A program made the translations under genes and the position numbers. A DNA stretch of 64,000 nucleotides from Atopomonas hussainii (GTDB lineage Bacteria; Pseudomonadota; Gammaproteobacteria; Pseudomonadales; Pseudomonadaceae). Below the pieces are notes generated by a model that saw only the letters and a list, made by a program, of their open reading frames with translations, made no database searches and was not told where the DNA came from. The stretch lies in the NCBI RefSeq assembly GCF_900109735.1, contig NZ_FOAS01000002.1, forward strand, positions 124,001 through 188,000. The letters are read 5' to 3'. This document shows, one piece after another, positions 48,375-57,034 of this stretch (its first letter is position 1; every line of letters starts with the position of its first letter).

Positions 48375-49256
48375 ATGAGCATGCGCGTAGGGTTTGCCGG
48401 TATTGGCTTGATGGGCCTGCCGATGTGTCAGCGCCTGTTGGCCGCTGGCGTGCCGCTGACGGTGTATAACCGCACTGCCAGTAAGTGCGCGCCGCTGCTG
48501 GCGCAAGGTGCGCAGCAGGCAGACAATCTTGCAGCGCTGGCCGCTAGTAGTGATGTGCTGATGCTTTGCTTAGCCGACACCGCCGCCGTGCATGACCTGC
48601 TGTTTAGTGAGCACGGTTTAGCGCAGCACTTGCGCGCAGGCCAGCTGCTGGTGGATTTCTCCAGCCTAGAGCCGGCTGCGACGCGCGAGATGGCCGCGCG
48701 CTTATTAGCCGAGCGCGGCGTGTACTGGGTGGATGCGCCGGTGTCCGGCGGTGTGCAAGGCGCGGCAGACGGCAGCTTGGCGATTATGGCCGGTGGCCGC
48801 GCGCAAGATATCGATGCTATTCGGCCCTTGCTGGCGCACTTAGGCCAGCGCGTCACGCGCATGGGCGAGGTCGGCGCCGGGCAAGTGACCAAGGTATGTA
48901 ACCAAATGCTGGTAGCCTGCAACGCGCTGGTGATTGCCGAAGTGGTTGCGCTGGCCGAGCGCAGTGGCGTGGATGCCGCGCAGCTGGCGCCGGCACTGGC
49001 CGGTGGCTTTGCCGACAGCAAACCGCTGCAGATACTGGCCCCGCAAATGGCCGCGCGTGAATTCGAGCCCATCAAGTGGCATGTGCGCACTTTGCTAAAA
49101 GACTTAGACACCGCCGTTAAGCTCAGTCAGAGTGCCGTCAGTAGCACGCCGATGGCCGGCTTAGCCGCGCAGCTGATGCGCCTGCACGCCGCCAACGGTT
49201 TTGCCGAGCAAGACCCTGCGACCTTAGTGCAGCTGCATCTTAATTTCACCGAATAA
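48375..49256 (+). CDS. glxR: Tartronate semialdehyde reductase (2-hydroxy-3-oxopropionate reductase)
   Basis: NAD(P)-dependent beta-hydroxyacid dehydrogenase of 293 residues that reduces tartronate semialdehyde to glycerate. The cofactor fold is VGFAGIGLMGLPMCQRLLAA, substrate loop DAPVSGGVQGAADGSLAIMA, and the catalytic Lys lies in GAGQVTKVCNQMLVACNAL. The closely related 3-hydroxyisobutyrate dehydrogenases share these motifs; the neighbouring hydroxypyruvate isomerase favours the glyoxylate pathway. GAGGAG lies 5 bases before the ATG at 48375; an in-frame GTG at 48369 overlaps that site. The hyi gene follows after 11 bases. Confidence 0.87.
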   Translation: MSMRVGFAGIGLMGLPMCQRLLAAGVPLTVYNRTASKCAPLLAQGAQQADNLAALAASSDVLMLCLADTAAVHDLLFSEHGLAQHLRAGQLLVDFSSLEPAATREMAARLLAERGVYWVDAPVSGGVQGAADGSLAIMAGGRAQDIDAIRPLLAHLGQRVTRMGEVGAGQVTKVCNQMLVACNALVIAEVVALAERSGVDAAQLAPALAGGFADSKPLQILAPQMAAREFEPIKWHVRTLLKDLDTAVKLSQSAVSSTPMAGLAAQLMRLHAANGFAEQDPATLVQLHLNFTE

Positions 49257-49267
49257 GGACACCTCGC

Positions 49268-50053
49268 ATGGCTAACGCGCTTTGCGCCAACCTCACGCTG
49301 TTATTTACCGAGCTGCCATTGCCGGCGCGCATCGCCGCAGCCAAGCAAGCTGGTTTCGCGGGGGTAGAGATTCAGTTCCCTTACGCAGTGCCAGCGGCTG
49401 AATTAAAAGCCGCGCTGGACGCTGCAGGCCTGCCGCTGGTGCTGATTAACCTGCCCGCCGGTGATTTACTTGATGGTGGCGCGGGCTTGGCGTGTGTACC
49501 AGACTGCCAAGCCGAGTTTGATGCCGCATTGGCCGAGGCCTTGGCCTATGCCGAGGTGGTTAAGCCGCAGCAGGTCAACGTGCTGCCGGGGCGCTTTGTC
49601 GCCAATGTGGAAGAAAGCACGGCGCTGGATTGCCTCGCCGCTAACGTGCGCAAAACCGCCGAGGCTTTTGCGCCGCTGGGTATTGGCGTGGTCTGTGAAG
49701 CGATTAACCCGTTCGACTTGCCGGGCTTTGCCGTAAGCACGCCGCAAGCGCTGCGTGCGCTGCTCGAACAAGTGAATCACCCCAATGCCAAAGCCCAGCT
49801 CGACCTGTACCACATGGCACGTCAAGGCTTTGAGCTGCCTGAGGCGATTGCTGAGCTGGCCGGCCTGATCGGTCATGTGCAATTTGCCGACTACCCTGGC
49901 CGCGCCCAGCCGGGCAGCGGTAAGTTGGATTTTGCCGAAGTGCGCGCGGCCTTGAGCGCAGCGGGCTACCGAGGCTGGTTGTCGGCCGAGTACCGCCCAC
50001 ACGGCGACCCGGCAGCGAGTTTGGCGTGGCTGGCCGATTGGCCGCGTGATTGA
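49268..50053 (+). CDS. hyi: Hydroxypyruvate isomerase
   Basis: Interconverts hydroxypyruvate and tartronate semialdehyde; 261 residues of the xylose-isomerase-like TIM barrel family. Visible features are ANLTLLFTELPLPARIAAAK, GFAGVEIQFPYAVPAAEL, VVCEAINPFDLPGFAVSTPQ (metal Glu), LDLYHMARQGFELPEAIAEL and LSAEYRPHGDPAASLAWL. It lies in an operon with glxR but no glyoxylate carboligase (gcl), which in P. aeruginosa precedes them. Its last 8 bases overlap the start of the next gene. Confidence 0.9.
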   Translation: MANALCANLTLLFTELPLPARIAAAKQAGFAGVEIQFPYAVPAAELKAALDAAGLPLVLINLPAGDLLDGGAGLACVPDCQAEFDAALAEALAYAEVVKPQQVNVLPGRFVANVEESTALDCLAANVRKTAEAFAPLGIGVVCEAINPFDLPGFAVSTPQALRALLEQVNHPNAKAQLDLYHMARQGFELPEAIAELAGLIGHVQFADYPGRAQPGSGKLDFAEVRAALSAAGYRGWLSAEYRPHGDPAASLAWLADWPRD

Positions 50054-50693
50054 GTCAGGGTTACTAAGAGCCGCCTGTCCACACTGGCGGGCACGTGTTG
50101 CCGAAGGCGGCGTAACACCGTGGCGACACGACCCAGCCCCAGCGTGGCACCGTGGCCGACCTTGGTTTGCCGTATGGGCATTAGTGCCGCGTGAGCCCGC
50201 CGTAGCGGCGCACCTAGCGCGCTTACAAGCCGGATTAGCGCCGTGGCTTGCACCGAATTACCGCCGTCAGGCGCATATCACCTTGGCTGTGGCCGGTTTT
50301 CCTGTGCGTTGCGCGCAGCAGGCCGATGAAGTCAGCTGGGCAGAGCTGCGCCAGCAAATGCAGCTTTTAAAGCGCTTAAATAATGAACCGGTGGTGTGCC
50401 GAACGAGTTACTTAAGCAGCTTCGCCCATGCGCCTTTCTTGGCCGTAGAAGTGCCTGAGCTGGTGAATCAGTGGCGCACTTTGTTGGGCGCAGAGCATCG
50501 CGAGGCGGCACATCAGTTTCGCTTTACCCCGCATCTCACCTTAGGCGTGTATCGCTATCACTTAGCCTTGCCGGCGCTTGAACGGCGCTTAAAAGCGTTA
50601 GATCACCTAGCGCCGCTGAGCTTTAGCGCTGACTTAGCGTTACTTGGGTATCGGCCCGCAGAATTCTGCGGGCGCTTAACCCGTTTGCTGTGA
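50046..50693 (+). CDS. 2H phosphoesterase (RNA 2',3'-cyclic phosphodiesterase/2'-5' ligase-like)
   Basis: A 215-residue protein of the 2H superfamily. Two H-x-T motifs are visible, HIT at residues 77-79 and HLT at 163-165, each in a short beta strand (RQAHITLAVAG and TPHLTLGVYR), spaced as in the LigT/ThpR family. Such enzymes open or close 2',3'-cyclic or 2'-5' RNA linkages; the biological target is often unknown. It starts at a GTG that overlaps the hyi stop by 8 bases, so it is translationally coupled to carbon genes for no obvious reason. Its stop touches the convergent mksB stop with no gap. Confidence 0.8.
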   Translation: MIESGLLRAACPHWRARVAEGGVTPWRHDPAPAWHRGRPWFAVWALVPREPAVAAHLARLQAGLAPWLAPNYRRQAHITLAVAGFPVRCAQQADEVSWAELRQQMQLLKRLNNEPVVCRTSYLSSFAHAPFLAVEVPELVNQWRTLLGAEHREAAHQFRFTPHLTLGVYRYHLALPALERRLKALDHLAPLSFSADLALLGYRPAEFCGRLTRLL

Positions 50694-53528
50694 TCAGACG
50701 GCAGCGTCTTCGCTAATCGGCTCGGCAGGTTGATCCGCAGTGCTGCTGGTCTCGCGGCGCTCGATAAACTTCCAGTCGGCTTCGTCCAGATAAATGCCCT
50801 GCGGCGTGCTGCCGCCTTCCAAGTCGATGGCCACTGCGGCCGAGACCTGCGGTTTCACCGAGGCAAGAATCGGCACAAAGCCTAGCTGCTGGCTGGTTTC
50901 GATCAGCGCCATTTGGTTGCGCTCGTCGATATCGGCGGCTTCGTCGAGGTAGTAGGGCAGGCGAATGCGGCTGGCTTGCTCGCGGTCCATCAGGTGCAGC
51001 AACAAATACATGTTGGTCAGCGCCTTGATGGTCATGGTGGTGCCGTTGGAGGCCGCACCGTCGATATCGGTGTGCAGCACCGGCTGACCGCCGACCTTGG
51101 TGATCTCAAAGGCCAGCTCGAACAAGTCCTTCAGGCCCAACTGGTTGTTGTTGGCTTGCACCAGCTTGGCGAGGAAATCTCGCGCGGCATCGTTGCGCGC
51201 GTCTTCGTCGGGGTTCGGTTTTAAGTCGAACACCGACAGGGTTTCACCTTCTTCGTACTGGCTGGCGCTGTGGATGATCTGGTCGATGTGCTTAAGCGCC
51301 TCGCGGTGCGGGGCCAGCACAATGCGGAAGCTTTCCAGGTTAGACACCTGGCGACGGTTGATCTCGCGGTTAAACAGCCCCAGCTGGTGCTCAAGATTGT
51401 CGTAGTCGTTACGAATATTGCGCAGCGTACGAGCAATGTCGGTAACCGCCGCGCGGCGCGCCTTGGCCAGCGTGGCGGCTTCTTCTTCGCGGTGTGCATA
51501 GGCGTTAACCAGCAGCTTTAAGCGGCGCTCGGGGTCTTCTTCGTTATCGAACTTGGCCACGCCTTTGAGGCGCACTTGGGCGTAAAGCGCGTCGATTTGT
51601 TGGTCGATGCGCATCAGTTGCTGCCACGTGTCTTGATAGTCATTGAGCAGCGGCAGCAGGTTGTCCAGCGAGTCGTCCACCGGGTCGATACAGCGGATGC
51701 CTTCGGGCAAGTCTTTGGGCAACAGCTGACGGCGGCGCAGGGCGTCCTCCAGTGTGCGTTCTTTGGCTTCCAGGTCAGCCAGTTGGCGGCTTAATAGCTG
51801 AATTTTGCCGGACAGCTGCTGCACACGTTCGGTAAAGGCATCGCTGGCGCGGGCGCGTTCTTCGCGAGCGGCGGAGACTTGCTCGAGCTGCGCGGCTTGC
51901 TCGGCGGCTTGTTGCTCAAGGGTTTGCAGGCGGCGGTAGTCTTCCAGTGCTTTTTGCGCTTCCAGCACGGCTTGATAGAGGCGGTCGGCCTCGGCGCGGC
52001 TGGCGGCAATGTCGGCGGCTACCGCTTGCTGGGTTTTCAGTTGTTTCAGCTCACGCTCGAGGCGGTCTTTCTGATCGCGCAGCGCGGTGCGGTCGGCCAG
52101 CGCTTGCAGCTGTGGCGGCTCGATGCTGCTTAGGTCGATGGTCAGCCCCGGCAGGCTCAGCACATTGCCGGTGAAGCGCTCGAGCAACTGCTCAAGGCTG
52201 GTGACCCAGTCGTCGCCGTCCAGTGTGATGCCTTTGTCGGCCAGCGGCAGGCTGAATAGCTCGCTGTTGCACAGGCGCATCAGGCGCTCTACATCGGCTT
52301 GGGTAAATTCTTCGCGCAGGCGGGAATACAGGTTGTTGTCGGCGTGATCGAGCTTGCCGCGCACGTCTTTTAGGCGCTTTTCTAAGTCGCGCACGCGGGC
52401 ATCCAGATCGGCGCTGGAGAACTGCCGCGACTGGGCAATCGCACCGGCCAAGTCATCGTGAACGTCTTTGGCGGCGAGTAGCTGTTGTTCCAGCTGCGCG
52501 GTGTCGGTGACTAAAGCAAAGCGCTGGCGCAGCTCGTCCAGCTCGCTGTGCCATTTTTCCAGTGCGGCGATATCGCGCTCTAAGCGCAGCAGTTCGGCGG
52601 TGGTGCCGCGCTGTTCTTGTTGCAGGCCGTCTTGCTGCTGACGGTGATGTTCGTGCAGACCGAGCAGTTCTTCTTTGCGCGCGTCGGCGTAGTCGTGCCA
52701 GCTGCTGAGTAGCACGTCGAGCAGCGGCGACAGCTTATGCAAGCGGCCGCGCAGCACATCGCGCTGGGTGACGCCGGCAGACAGGGCGTCAATCAACGGG
52801 CCGGCGGCGACCAGCGCGTGGTAGTCCTGCTCCATGCGGCGCACATCGCGGAAGGCTTCTTCGCAGGCGGCGATGTAATCCACGCTGCCCGAGCGCAGGC
52901 TGTGCTCGAAGGCATCCAAGAACAGCTGCTTAAGCTTGGCAGCGGTGATTTCGCGCATGTGCAGCAAGTTGATAAACAGCGCGCGGAAGGTTTTCAGGCT
53001 CTGCTCGCTGGTCGAGCGCAGTGGGATCAGGGTGAGGTCGAGCGGAATCGAGGTGTGCCCGCCAACCAATAAGCGGCGCAGTTCTTCGGGTTTTACCTCG
53101 TGGGCGTGAATGCCTTCGCGCTCTAGGTTGGCGAACAGTTCGCGCTGGCGCAGGCAGGTGCCGTTTTTCTGGTAGTGGGCCAGGTCCAGCTCGCCTTGGT
53201 AGACAAAGAACTGGTGGCCAAAACCGCCACCGGGGCCGCGCCCGGCCACGCCGATCACATGGCGGCCGTGGGCGAGTTCTAGCTCAATGAGGATGTAGCT
53301 GGTGTCGCTGGCGAAATAAAACTTGCGTGACTGTTCGAGGCTGTATTTGCCAAAGCTCATGTCCGACATTCGCGCCAGAATGGGGAATTGCAGCGCGTTA
53401 ATCGACGCCGATTTACCCAAGTTGTTGGCGCCGTAAATCGACAGCGGTTTTTCCAGCGGGAAGATGCCGAGGCTGTAGCCCGCAGTATTCAGCAGGGCAA
53501 AGCGGCGAATGCCGTAGCGGGTGCTCAT
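50694..53528 (-). CDS. mksB: Condensin subunit MksB (SMC-like ATPase)
   Basis: ATPase of the MksBEF condensin, an SMC-like complex that compacts chromosomes in Pseudomonas. It has 944 residues. Walker A is PLSIYGANNLGKSASINALQ. Long heptad coiled coils run from about residue 275 to 400 and 480 to 735, separated by a small hinge-like region. The C-terminal half-head has SNGTTMTIKALTNMYLLLHL (signature-like) and Walker B LPYYLDEAADIDERNQMALI. The head halves and central coil are in the order of MksB rather than of RecN or Rad50. The start overlaps the mksE stop (ATGA). Confidence 0.92.
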   Translation of the reverse strand: MSTRYGIRRFALLNTAGYSLGIFPLEKPLSIYGANNLGKSASINALQFPILARMSDMSFGKYSLEQSRKFYFASDTSYILIELELAHGRHVIGVAGRGPGGGFGHQFFVYQGELDLAHYQKNGTCLRQRELFANLEREGIHAHEVKPEELRRLLVGGHTSIPLDLTLIPLRSTSEQSLKTFRALFINLLHMREITAAKLKQLFLDAFEHSLRSGSVDYIAACEEAFRDVRRMEQDYHALVAAGPLIDALSAGVTQRDVLRGRLHKLSPLLDVLLSSWHDYADARKEELLGLHEHHRQQQDGLQQEQRGTTAELLRLERDIAALEKWHSELDELRQRFALVTDTAQLEQQLLAAKDVHDDLAGAIAQSRQFSSADLDARVRDLEKRLKDVRGKLDHADNNLYSRLREEFTQADVERLMRLCNSELFSLPLADKGITLDGDDWVTSLEQLLERFTGNVLSLPGLTIDLSSIEPPQLQALADRTALRDQKDRLERELKQLKTQQAVAADIAASRAEADRLYQAVLEAQKALEDYRRLQTLEQQAAEQAAQLEQVSAAREERARASDAFTERVQQLSGKIQLLSRQLADLEAKERTLEDALRRRQLLPKDLPEGIRCIDPVDDSLDNLLPLLNDYQDTWQQLMRIDQQIDALYAQVRLKGVAKFDNEEDPERRLKLLVNAYAHREEEAATLAKARRAAVTDIARTLRNIRNDYDNLEHQLGLFNREINRRQVSNLESFRIVLAPHREALKHIDQIIHSASQYEEGETLSVFDLKPNPDEDARNDAARDFLAKLVQANNNQLGLKDLFELAFEITKVGGQPVLHTDIDGAASNGTTMTIKALTNMYLLLHLMDREQASRIRLPYYLDEAADIDERNQMALIETSQQLGFVPILASVKPQVSAAVAIDLEGGSTPQGIYLDEADWKFIERRETSSTADQPAEPISEDAAV

Positions 53529-54292
53529 GCGTTGTGCTCCTCTTCGCTAATGCGCAGCGCGGCTTCAGCGCGTTCTTCGGCAATGGCGCGGGCCAGTTCG
53601 TCGTCTTCGTTGTCTGCTGCCGGCGCTGTTGCTACGGCTGGCGCAATGCGTTCGGGCACTGCAGCTTCGCTTGCCTCATCGACTGCATCCACTTCATCTG
53701 CTTCATCTGCTTCGACGGGCAAGACTGGGGCAGGCAAGGGCAGATCGCTGGCGAGGCTGGCGGCCAAGTCGCGGTCTTGTTGTACGCTCAGGCATACATC
53801 TAAGAAGCGGTGCATGGGCGGTAAAAACTGGTACACGCCGTTGTCTTCGCGGGCAAAGCCCAGCTGCACCAGGCGACGGAGAATTTTGTCGTCCAAGTCT
53901 TCCAAGCTCAGCACTTCGGCCTGCACGAACAGCTCGCGGTATTTGTCGAATAGCGGCGGCAGTTCATCGCGGCCCAAGCTGCCGCCATCCAGTACCGCCA
54001 GCGGGTCGCGGTTTTGGTCGGCTAAGTGCTCGACCACGATAAAGGTGAACAAGGCCAAGCGCTGCGCGGTTTTATTCACCTGCGCGCCGGTCTGCTCGGG
54101 GACAAAATAATAGAAGCCGCGATGGTCGCAGACCAGCTCAAACCCCAAGGTTTTAAACAGGCTGCGGTAGCTGTCTTGCAGGTTGTTCAGCTGGGCGTAT
54201 AACTCGTGGTCGCGCGGGCTGATGTGGTAGCCCTTAAACAACTCGCGGAAGATCGGCGCGAGCAGGCTCAGCTCGGCAATATCAACGGACAT
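53525..54292 (-). CDS. mksE: Condensin subunit MksE
   Basis: Accessory winged-helix subunit of the MksBEF condensin, 255 residues. The N-terminal 175 residues show the MksE/MukE-like winged helices (PIFRELFKGYHISPRDHELY, SLFKTLGFELVCDHRGFYYF, YQFLPPMHRFLDVCLSV). The last 75 residues are an acidic, Ala/Glu-rich low-complexity tail (for example EADEADEVDAVDEASEAAV), probably disordered. It overlaps mksF by 11 bases and mksB by 4, so all three are made from one coupled message. Confidence 0.9.
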   Translation of the reverse strand: MSVDIAELSLLAPIFRELFKGYHISPRDHELYAQLNNLQDSYRSLFKTLGFELVCDHRGFYYFVPEQTGAQVNKTAQRLALFTFIVVEHLADQNRDPLAVLDGGSLGRDELPPLFDKYRELFVQAEVLSLEDLDDKILRRLVQLGFAREDNGVYQFLPPMHRFLDVCLSVQQDRDLAASLASDLPLPAPVLPVEADEADEVDAVDEASEAAVPERIAPAVATAPAADNEDDELARAIAEERAEAALRISEEEHNA

Positions 54293-55532
54293 AAGGTGTC
54301 TCGCTTTCGGTCAACTGGTAGGAGCACAGGCTGATCTGGTGCTCGCGGGTTTGGTAGCTGGCACGCGGCAGGCGCGCACGGTTAAAGCGCGCATCGCGGG
54401 CTAAGCGCGAGAACCAATACAGCAGCTCATCGCTGGCGGCCTCGCGTTCGTGGTCGATCAGCCATTGCATTAAATCGGGCAGCGGCAGCGCGGCTTCGGC
54501 GCGGTTAAGCATTTCTTTTGCCGTGAGCGGTGCGCGAGTAACGGGACGGCTTTGCTTGCGCTCCACACTGGGGAAGCGCGCCGGGCGGCTCTCAAAGCGC
54601 GCCAAGGCATACACATAGCTTTCCACTTGGCTGGAGGTGCCTAAAAAGGTGCTCTGCGGGCGGGTAAAAATCGGTAGCGCCGCTTGCGGCACGGCATCCA
54701 GCCCGCGTTTGCGCATGGCTGCTAAGGCCAGCGCTGCGCCACGGGTGATCGTGTTATGCCGACGGGCTTCTTCACGCAGCGGCAGCAGCAAGTCGCGGGC
54801 TTTGCGCAGGGTCAGCTGGGCGGCGCCTTGCATCTCAAGAATCCGCGCTTGGGCGCGCAGAATCAGATCGTCTTCCACCAAACTGCCGATGCGCTGTTGC
54901 TCGCCATATAAACGCAGCAAGGTGTTTTCCACTTGGCGCATGCCGGTCTCGAAGGGGCCGCTGGCGCTGACCAAGTGAATCATCGGTTCGACGTACTCAT
55001 CCCAGGTCGCCAAGACTTCGGCATAACGCTGGCGCAGGGGGATTTGCCGGTCGTTGGTTTTCGCCCGCTCGGCTACGCCGATCAGCGCTTGTTCGTCGTT
55101 GGCGAGTTTTTTCAGCACATCGCGCACGCGCATGTCTAACAGGCGCAGCTGGCGGGCGAGCTCCAGCGCATCGCGTGCGGCAAAGGCGTCTTCAATGTAA
55201 TGCCCAAGGCGCTCTAGGTGGCGCAGGTAGGCTTCGATCTCAAGACACAGGCCAAGGCGGTGTTCTTTACGCAGGTAGGCGAGAAAGTCGTGAATCTGCG
55301 CGTTGAGCTCGAAGCGATTGGGGCTTTTGGCCACCGGAATCAGAATATCCAGCTTGAGCCATTGGTCGATCAGCGCGGTGACCGCCAGTGGGTCGCTGTC
55401 TTTGAGCTGCTCGGCCAGGCGCGTGCGCAGCTCGACCAAGCTTAAGGTGCCTTGATCAAAGTGGTCGCACAGGGGCTCCAGCAAGGCCCAGTGCTCAGCC
55501 AGTGCGCGCAGCACGCGTTTGGGGTCAATCAT
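54282..55532 (-). CDS. mksF: Condensin kleisin subunit MksF
   Basis: First gene of the mksFEB operon: the kleisin that bridges the two MksB heads and recruits MksE. It has 416 residues, mainly helical. The N-terminal winged helix (RVLRALAEHWALLEPLCDHF) is followed by a long helical middle (YLRHLERLGHYIEDAFAARD, MRQVENTLLRLYGEQQRIGS) and a C-terminal winged helix (DELLYWFSRLARDARFNRAR). No MksG/JetD nuclease gene is present, so this is the chromosomal-condensin type, not the anti-plasmid Wadjet type. The ribosome site at 55532 is weak. Confidence 0.9.
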   Translation of the reverse strand: MIDPKRVLRALAEHWALLEPLCDHFDQGTLSLVELRTRLAEQLKDSDPLAVTALIDQWLKLDILIPVAKSPNRFELNAQIHDFLAYLRKEHRLGLCLEIEAYLRHLERLGHYIEDAFAARDALELARQLRLLDMRVRDVLKKLANDEQALIGVAERAKTNDRQIPLRQRYAEVLATWDEYVEPMIHLVSASGPFETGMRQVENTLLRLYGEQQRIGSLVEDDLILRAQARILEMQGAAQLTLRKARDLLLPLREEARRHNTITRGAALALAAMRKRGLDAVPQAALPIFTRPQSTFLGTSSQVESYVYALARFESRPARFPSVERKQSRPVTRAPLTAKEMLNRAEAALPLPDLMQWLIDHEREAASDELLYWFSRLARDARFNRARLPRASYQTREHQISLCSYQLTESETPYVR

Positions 55533-55722
55533 GGCAGTCGCCTAACAACACAAAGCGGCGATTCTACTGCAAAGCGCCGGCAGGCCAAGCGACGCCGGTC
55601 TGCAAACTGCTGAGTGCTGTTGCGCGGCGGCAACTGACGGGTAGTCAGGTAACGCTCAGTTAATTAGTAAACCGCCGAGTGATGTTTTTGCCTGATCGAT
55701 TGGCAGGTTTTGCCCTAAGCCC

Positions 55723-55775
55723 CACCTAGGCACTCTGCCAGCACGGGAGAAGTAAGCAGTTCCCAGCGAGGTGCC
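55723..55775 (+). other. Possible structured leader before the secreted-protein cluster (in the 296-base gap)
   Basis: Between mksF and the first cluster gene, GGCAC (55729-55733) can pair with GTGCC (55771-55775), and inside it GGGA (55745-55748) with TCCC (55761-55764). An alternative outer pair is CACCT (55723-55727) with AGGTG (55769-55773). The two arrangements exclude each other, as in a switching leader. The remaining 50 bases before the start codon are A-rich and unstructured. I could not assign promoters for either direction. Confidence 0.35.
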
Positions 55776-55828
55776 GATGGAATCAGCGCCACCCATAGAC
55801 AAGAACAAGAAATCTAGGGGCTGCTTAT

Positions 55829-56875
55829 ATGAACAGTTTCAGTGTCCGGGCGCGTGCTTGGGCTTTGCTGTTGGGGATGGGCGCGTGTGCGCCGTTTACC
55901 AGCTATGCCGCCATGCAAGAGCTGGCTGATGAAGACCTGGCCGATGTGCATGGTCAAGCGTTCATCAATCTCACCACGCACTCTGCCGGTGGCTTGGACT
56001 TCACCCGCATTAACCTCGGCCTTGATATCGAAACTCAAATGAATGCGCGCAAGTTGCAGCTGGGCTTGTACGATCGCGCCGGTGAGGCGGGCAATACCGC
56101 CGATTTGGATATCAATGCTTTTGCCTTGGGTACCGTGAATGACGCCACGGGGCAGGTGAATCCGTTTCGCATCAAAGACCCGTATCTAGAAGTGGCGTAT
56201 CGCGGTAGCAAAATTGTCGGTGTGCGCGTGGGCTTTGGTGAGGCCAAAGGCGAGCTGTCCGGCGAGATCAACCGGCTGACGGGTAATGTGCCGGTGTTTA
56301 TTAAAGGCACAGCCAATGCCATTTACGATAAAGCCGATGCCGGTCAGCGCTTCTTGCTGTTTTTGGCGGGGGTATATCGCTCAAGCCAGATTGAGGCGAA
56401 TGCCGAGCTGGTAACCCCCGGCGGACAGGTCGACCCAGTGCGTGCGACGCATTCGGGGATTCCTAATGGCAGTGGTATGGAATGCGTGAGCGGCTGCGCG
56501 GGTGGCTGGACAGATGCCTTGCTGGGGGCGTTTGCCTCCAACAATTGCTCGATTTTGGGTATCGCCACTTGTTTTGGTTTGAATCAATTTCAAACCCTGC
56601 CGGTGGGAGACTTGAGCCGCGCAGGCATGGATGGCGCCGTGCGCGACATGTTTATCTCGATGCAAACCGAGTCGTTGACGTGGAAGGGCAGCAGTGGCCA
56701 GCCGGATGTCAACGCCATTGTCGGCGCTTTCATGAATTTGCCTAAGTATGTGGATGCTAACGGTCAGCTTAAGGCGCCGATTCAGCTGGACTTTGGCCAG
56801 GCCTTGAACGGGATACCGCGTAAAGACACCTGCTTTGGTGCGTCGAATGGCAGCACGGCGCAGGGCGGCTGTTAA
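55829..56875 (+). CDS. Secreted protein of the VxGQ-motif family, copy 1
   Basis: A 348-residue protein of unknown function, first of five in a row. A signal peptide (residues 1-28, core WALLLGMGACAPFTSYA) is followed at once by QELADEDLADVHGQAFINLT, the motif shared by all five genes; it recalls N-termini annotated DUF6160 in other Pseudomonas (from memory, not checked). The next 130 residues are beta-rich and polar (GLDIETQMNARKLQLGLYDR, VGVRVGFGEAKGELSGEINR). Cysteines come in pairs: CX3C, CX7C and a C-terminal CX12C. They suggest disulfides in an exported protein. About two thirds of residues in the first half match the next gene. The ATG has GGGG about 8 bases upstream. Confidence 0.75.
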   Translation: MNSFSVRARAWALLLGMGACAPFTSYAAMQELADEDLADVHGQAFINLTTHSAGGLDFTRINLGLDIETQMNARKLQLGLYDRAGEAGNTADLDINAFALGTVNDATGQVNPFRIKDPYLEVAYRGSKIVGVRVGFGEAKGELSGEINRLTGNVPVFIKGTANAIYDKADAGQRFLLFLAGVYRSSQIEANAELVTPGGQVDPVRATHSGIPNGSGMECVSGCAGGWTDALLGAFASNNCSILGIATCFGLNQFQTLPVGDLSRAGMDGAVRDMFISMQTESLTWKGSSGQPDVNAIVGAFMNLPKYVDANGQLKAPIQLDFGQALNGIPRKDTCFGASNGSTAQGGC

Positions 56876-57034
56876 GTGTTACTGCTCTGGGGAGGGTGGT
56901 AACGCTTTGTCTTTGTGTTTGGTCGCTAGCGTAGGCTGTGGAGGTCTGCGCTAAACGAGAGTTGGCAGCCAAGGGCGGCGCGCTTCAGTAACGTGGCAGG
57001 GTGAGCAAATTTTGACCGATGTGTGTGGTGGCCA

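Noticed and set aside
50694-55532. Wadjet (JetABCD) anti-plasmid defence system
   Set aside because: Three subunits match, but no JetD/MksG TOPRIM nuclease gene is present; the set fits the chromosomal MksBEF condensin.
55690-55780. c-di-GMP (GEMM-I) riboswitch before the secreted-protein cluster
   Set aside because: GTGCCGATGG recalls the 3' end of GEMM-I riboswitches, but the conserved GCAAA elements and tetraloop-receptor pattern are absent from the preceding 90 bases.
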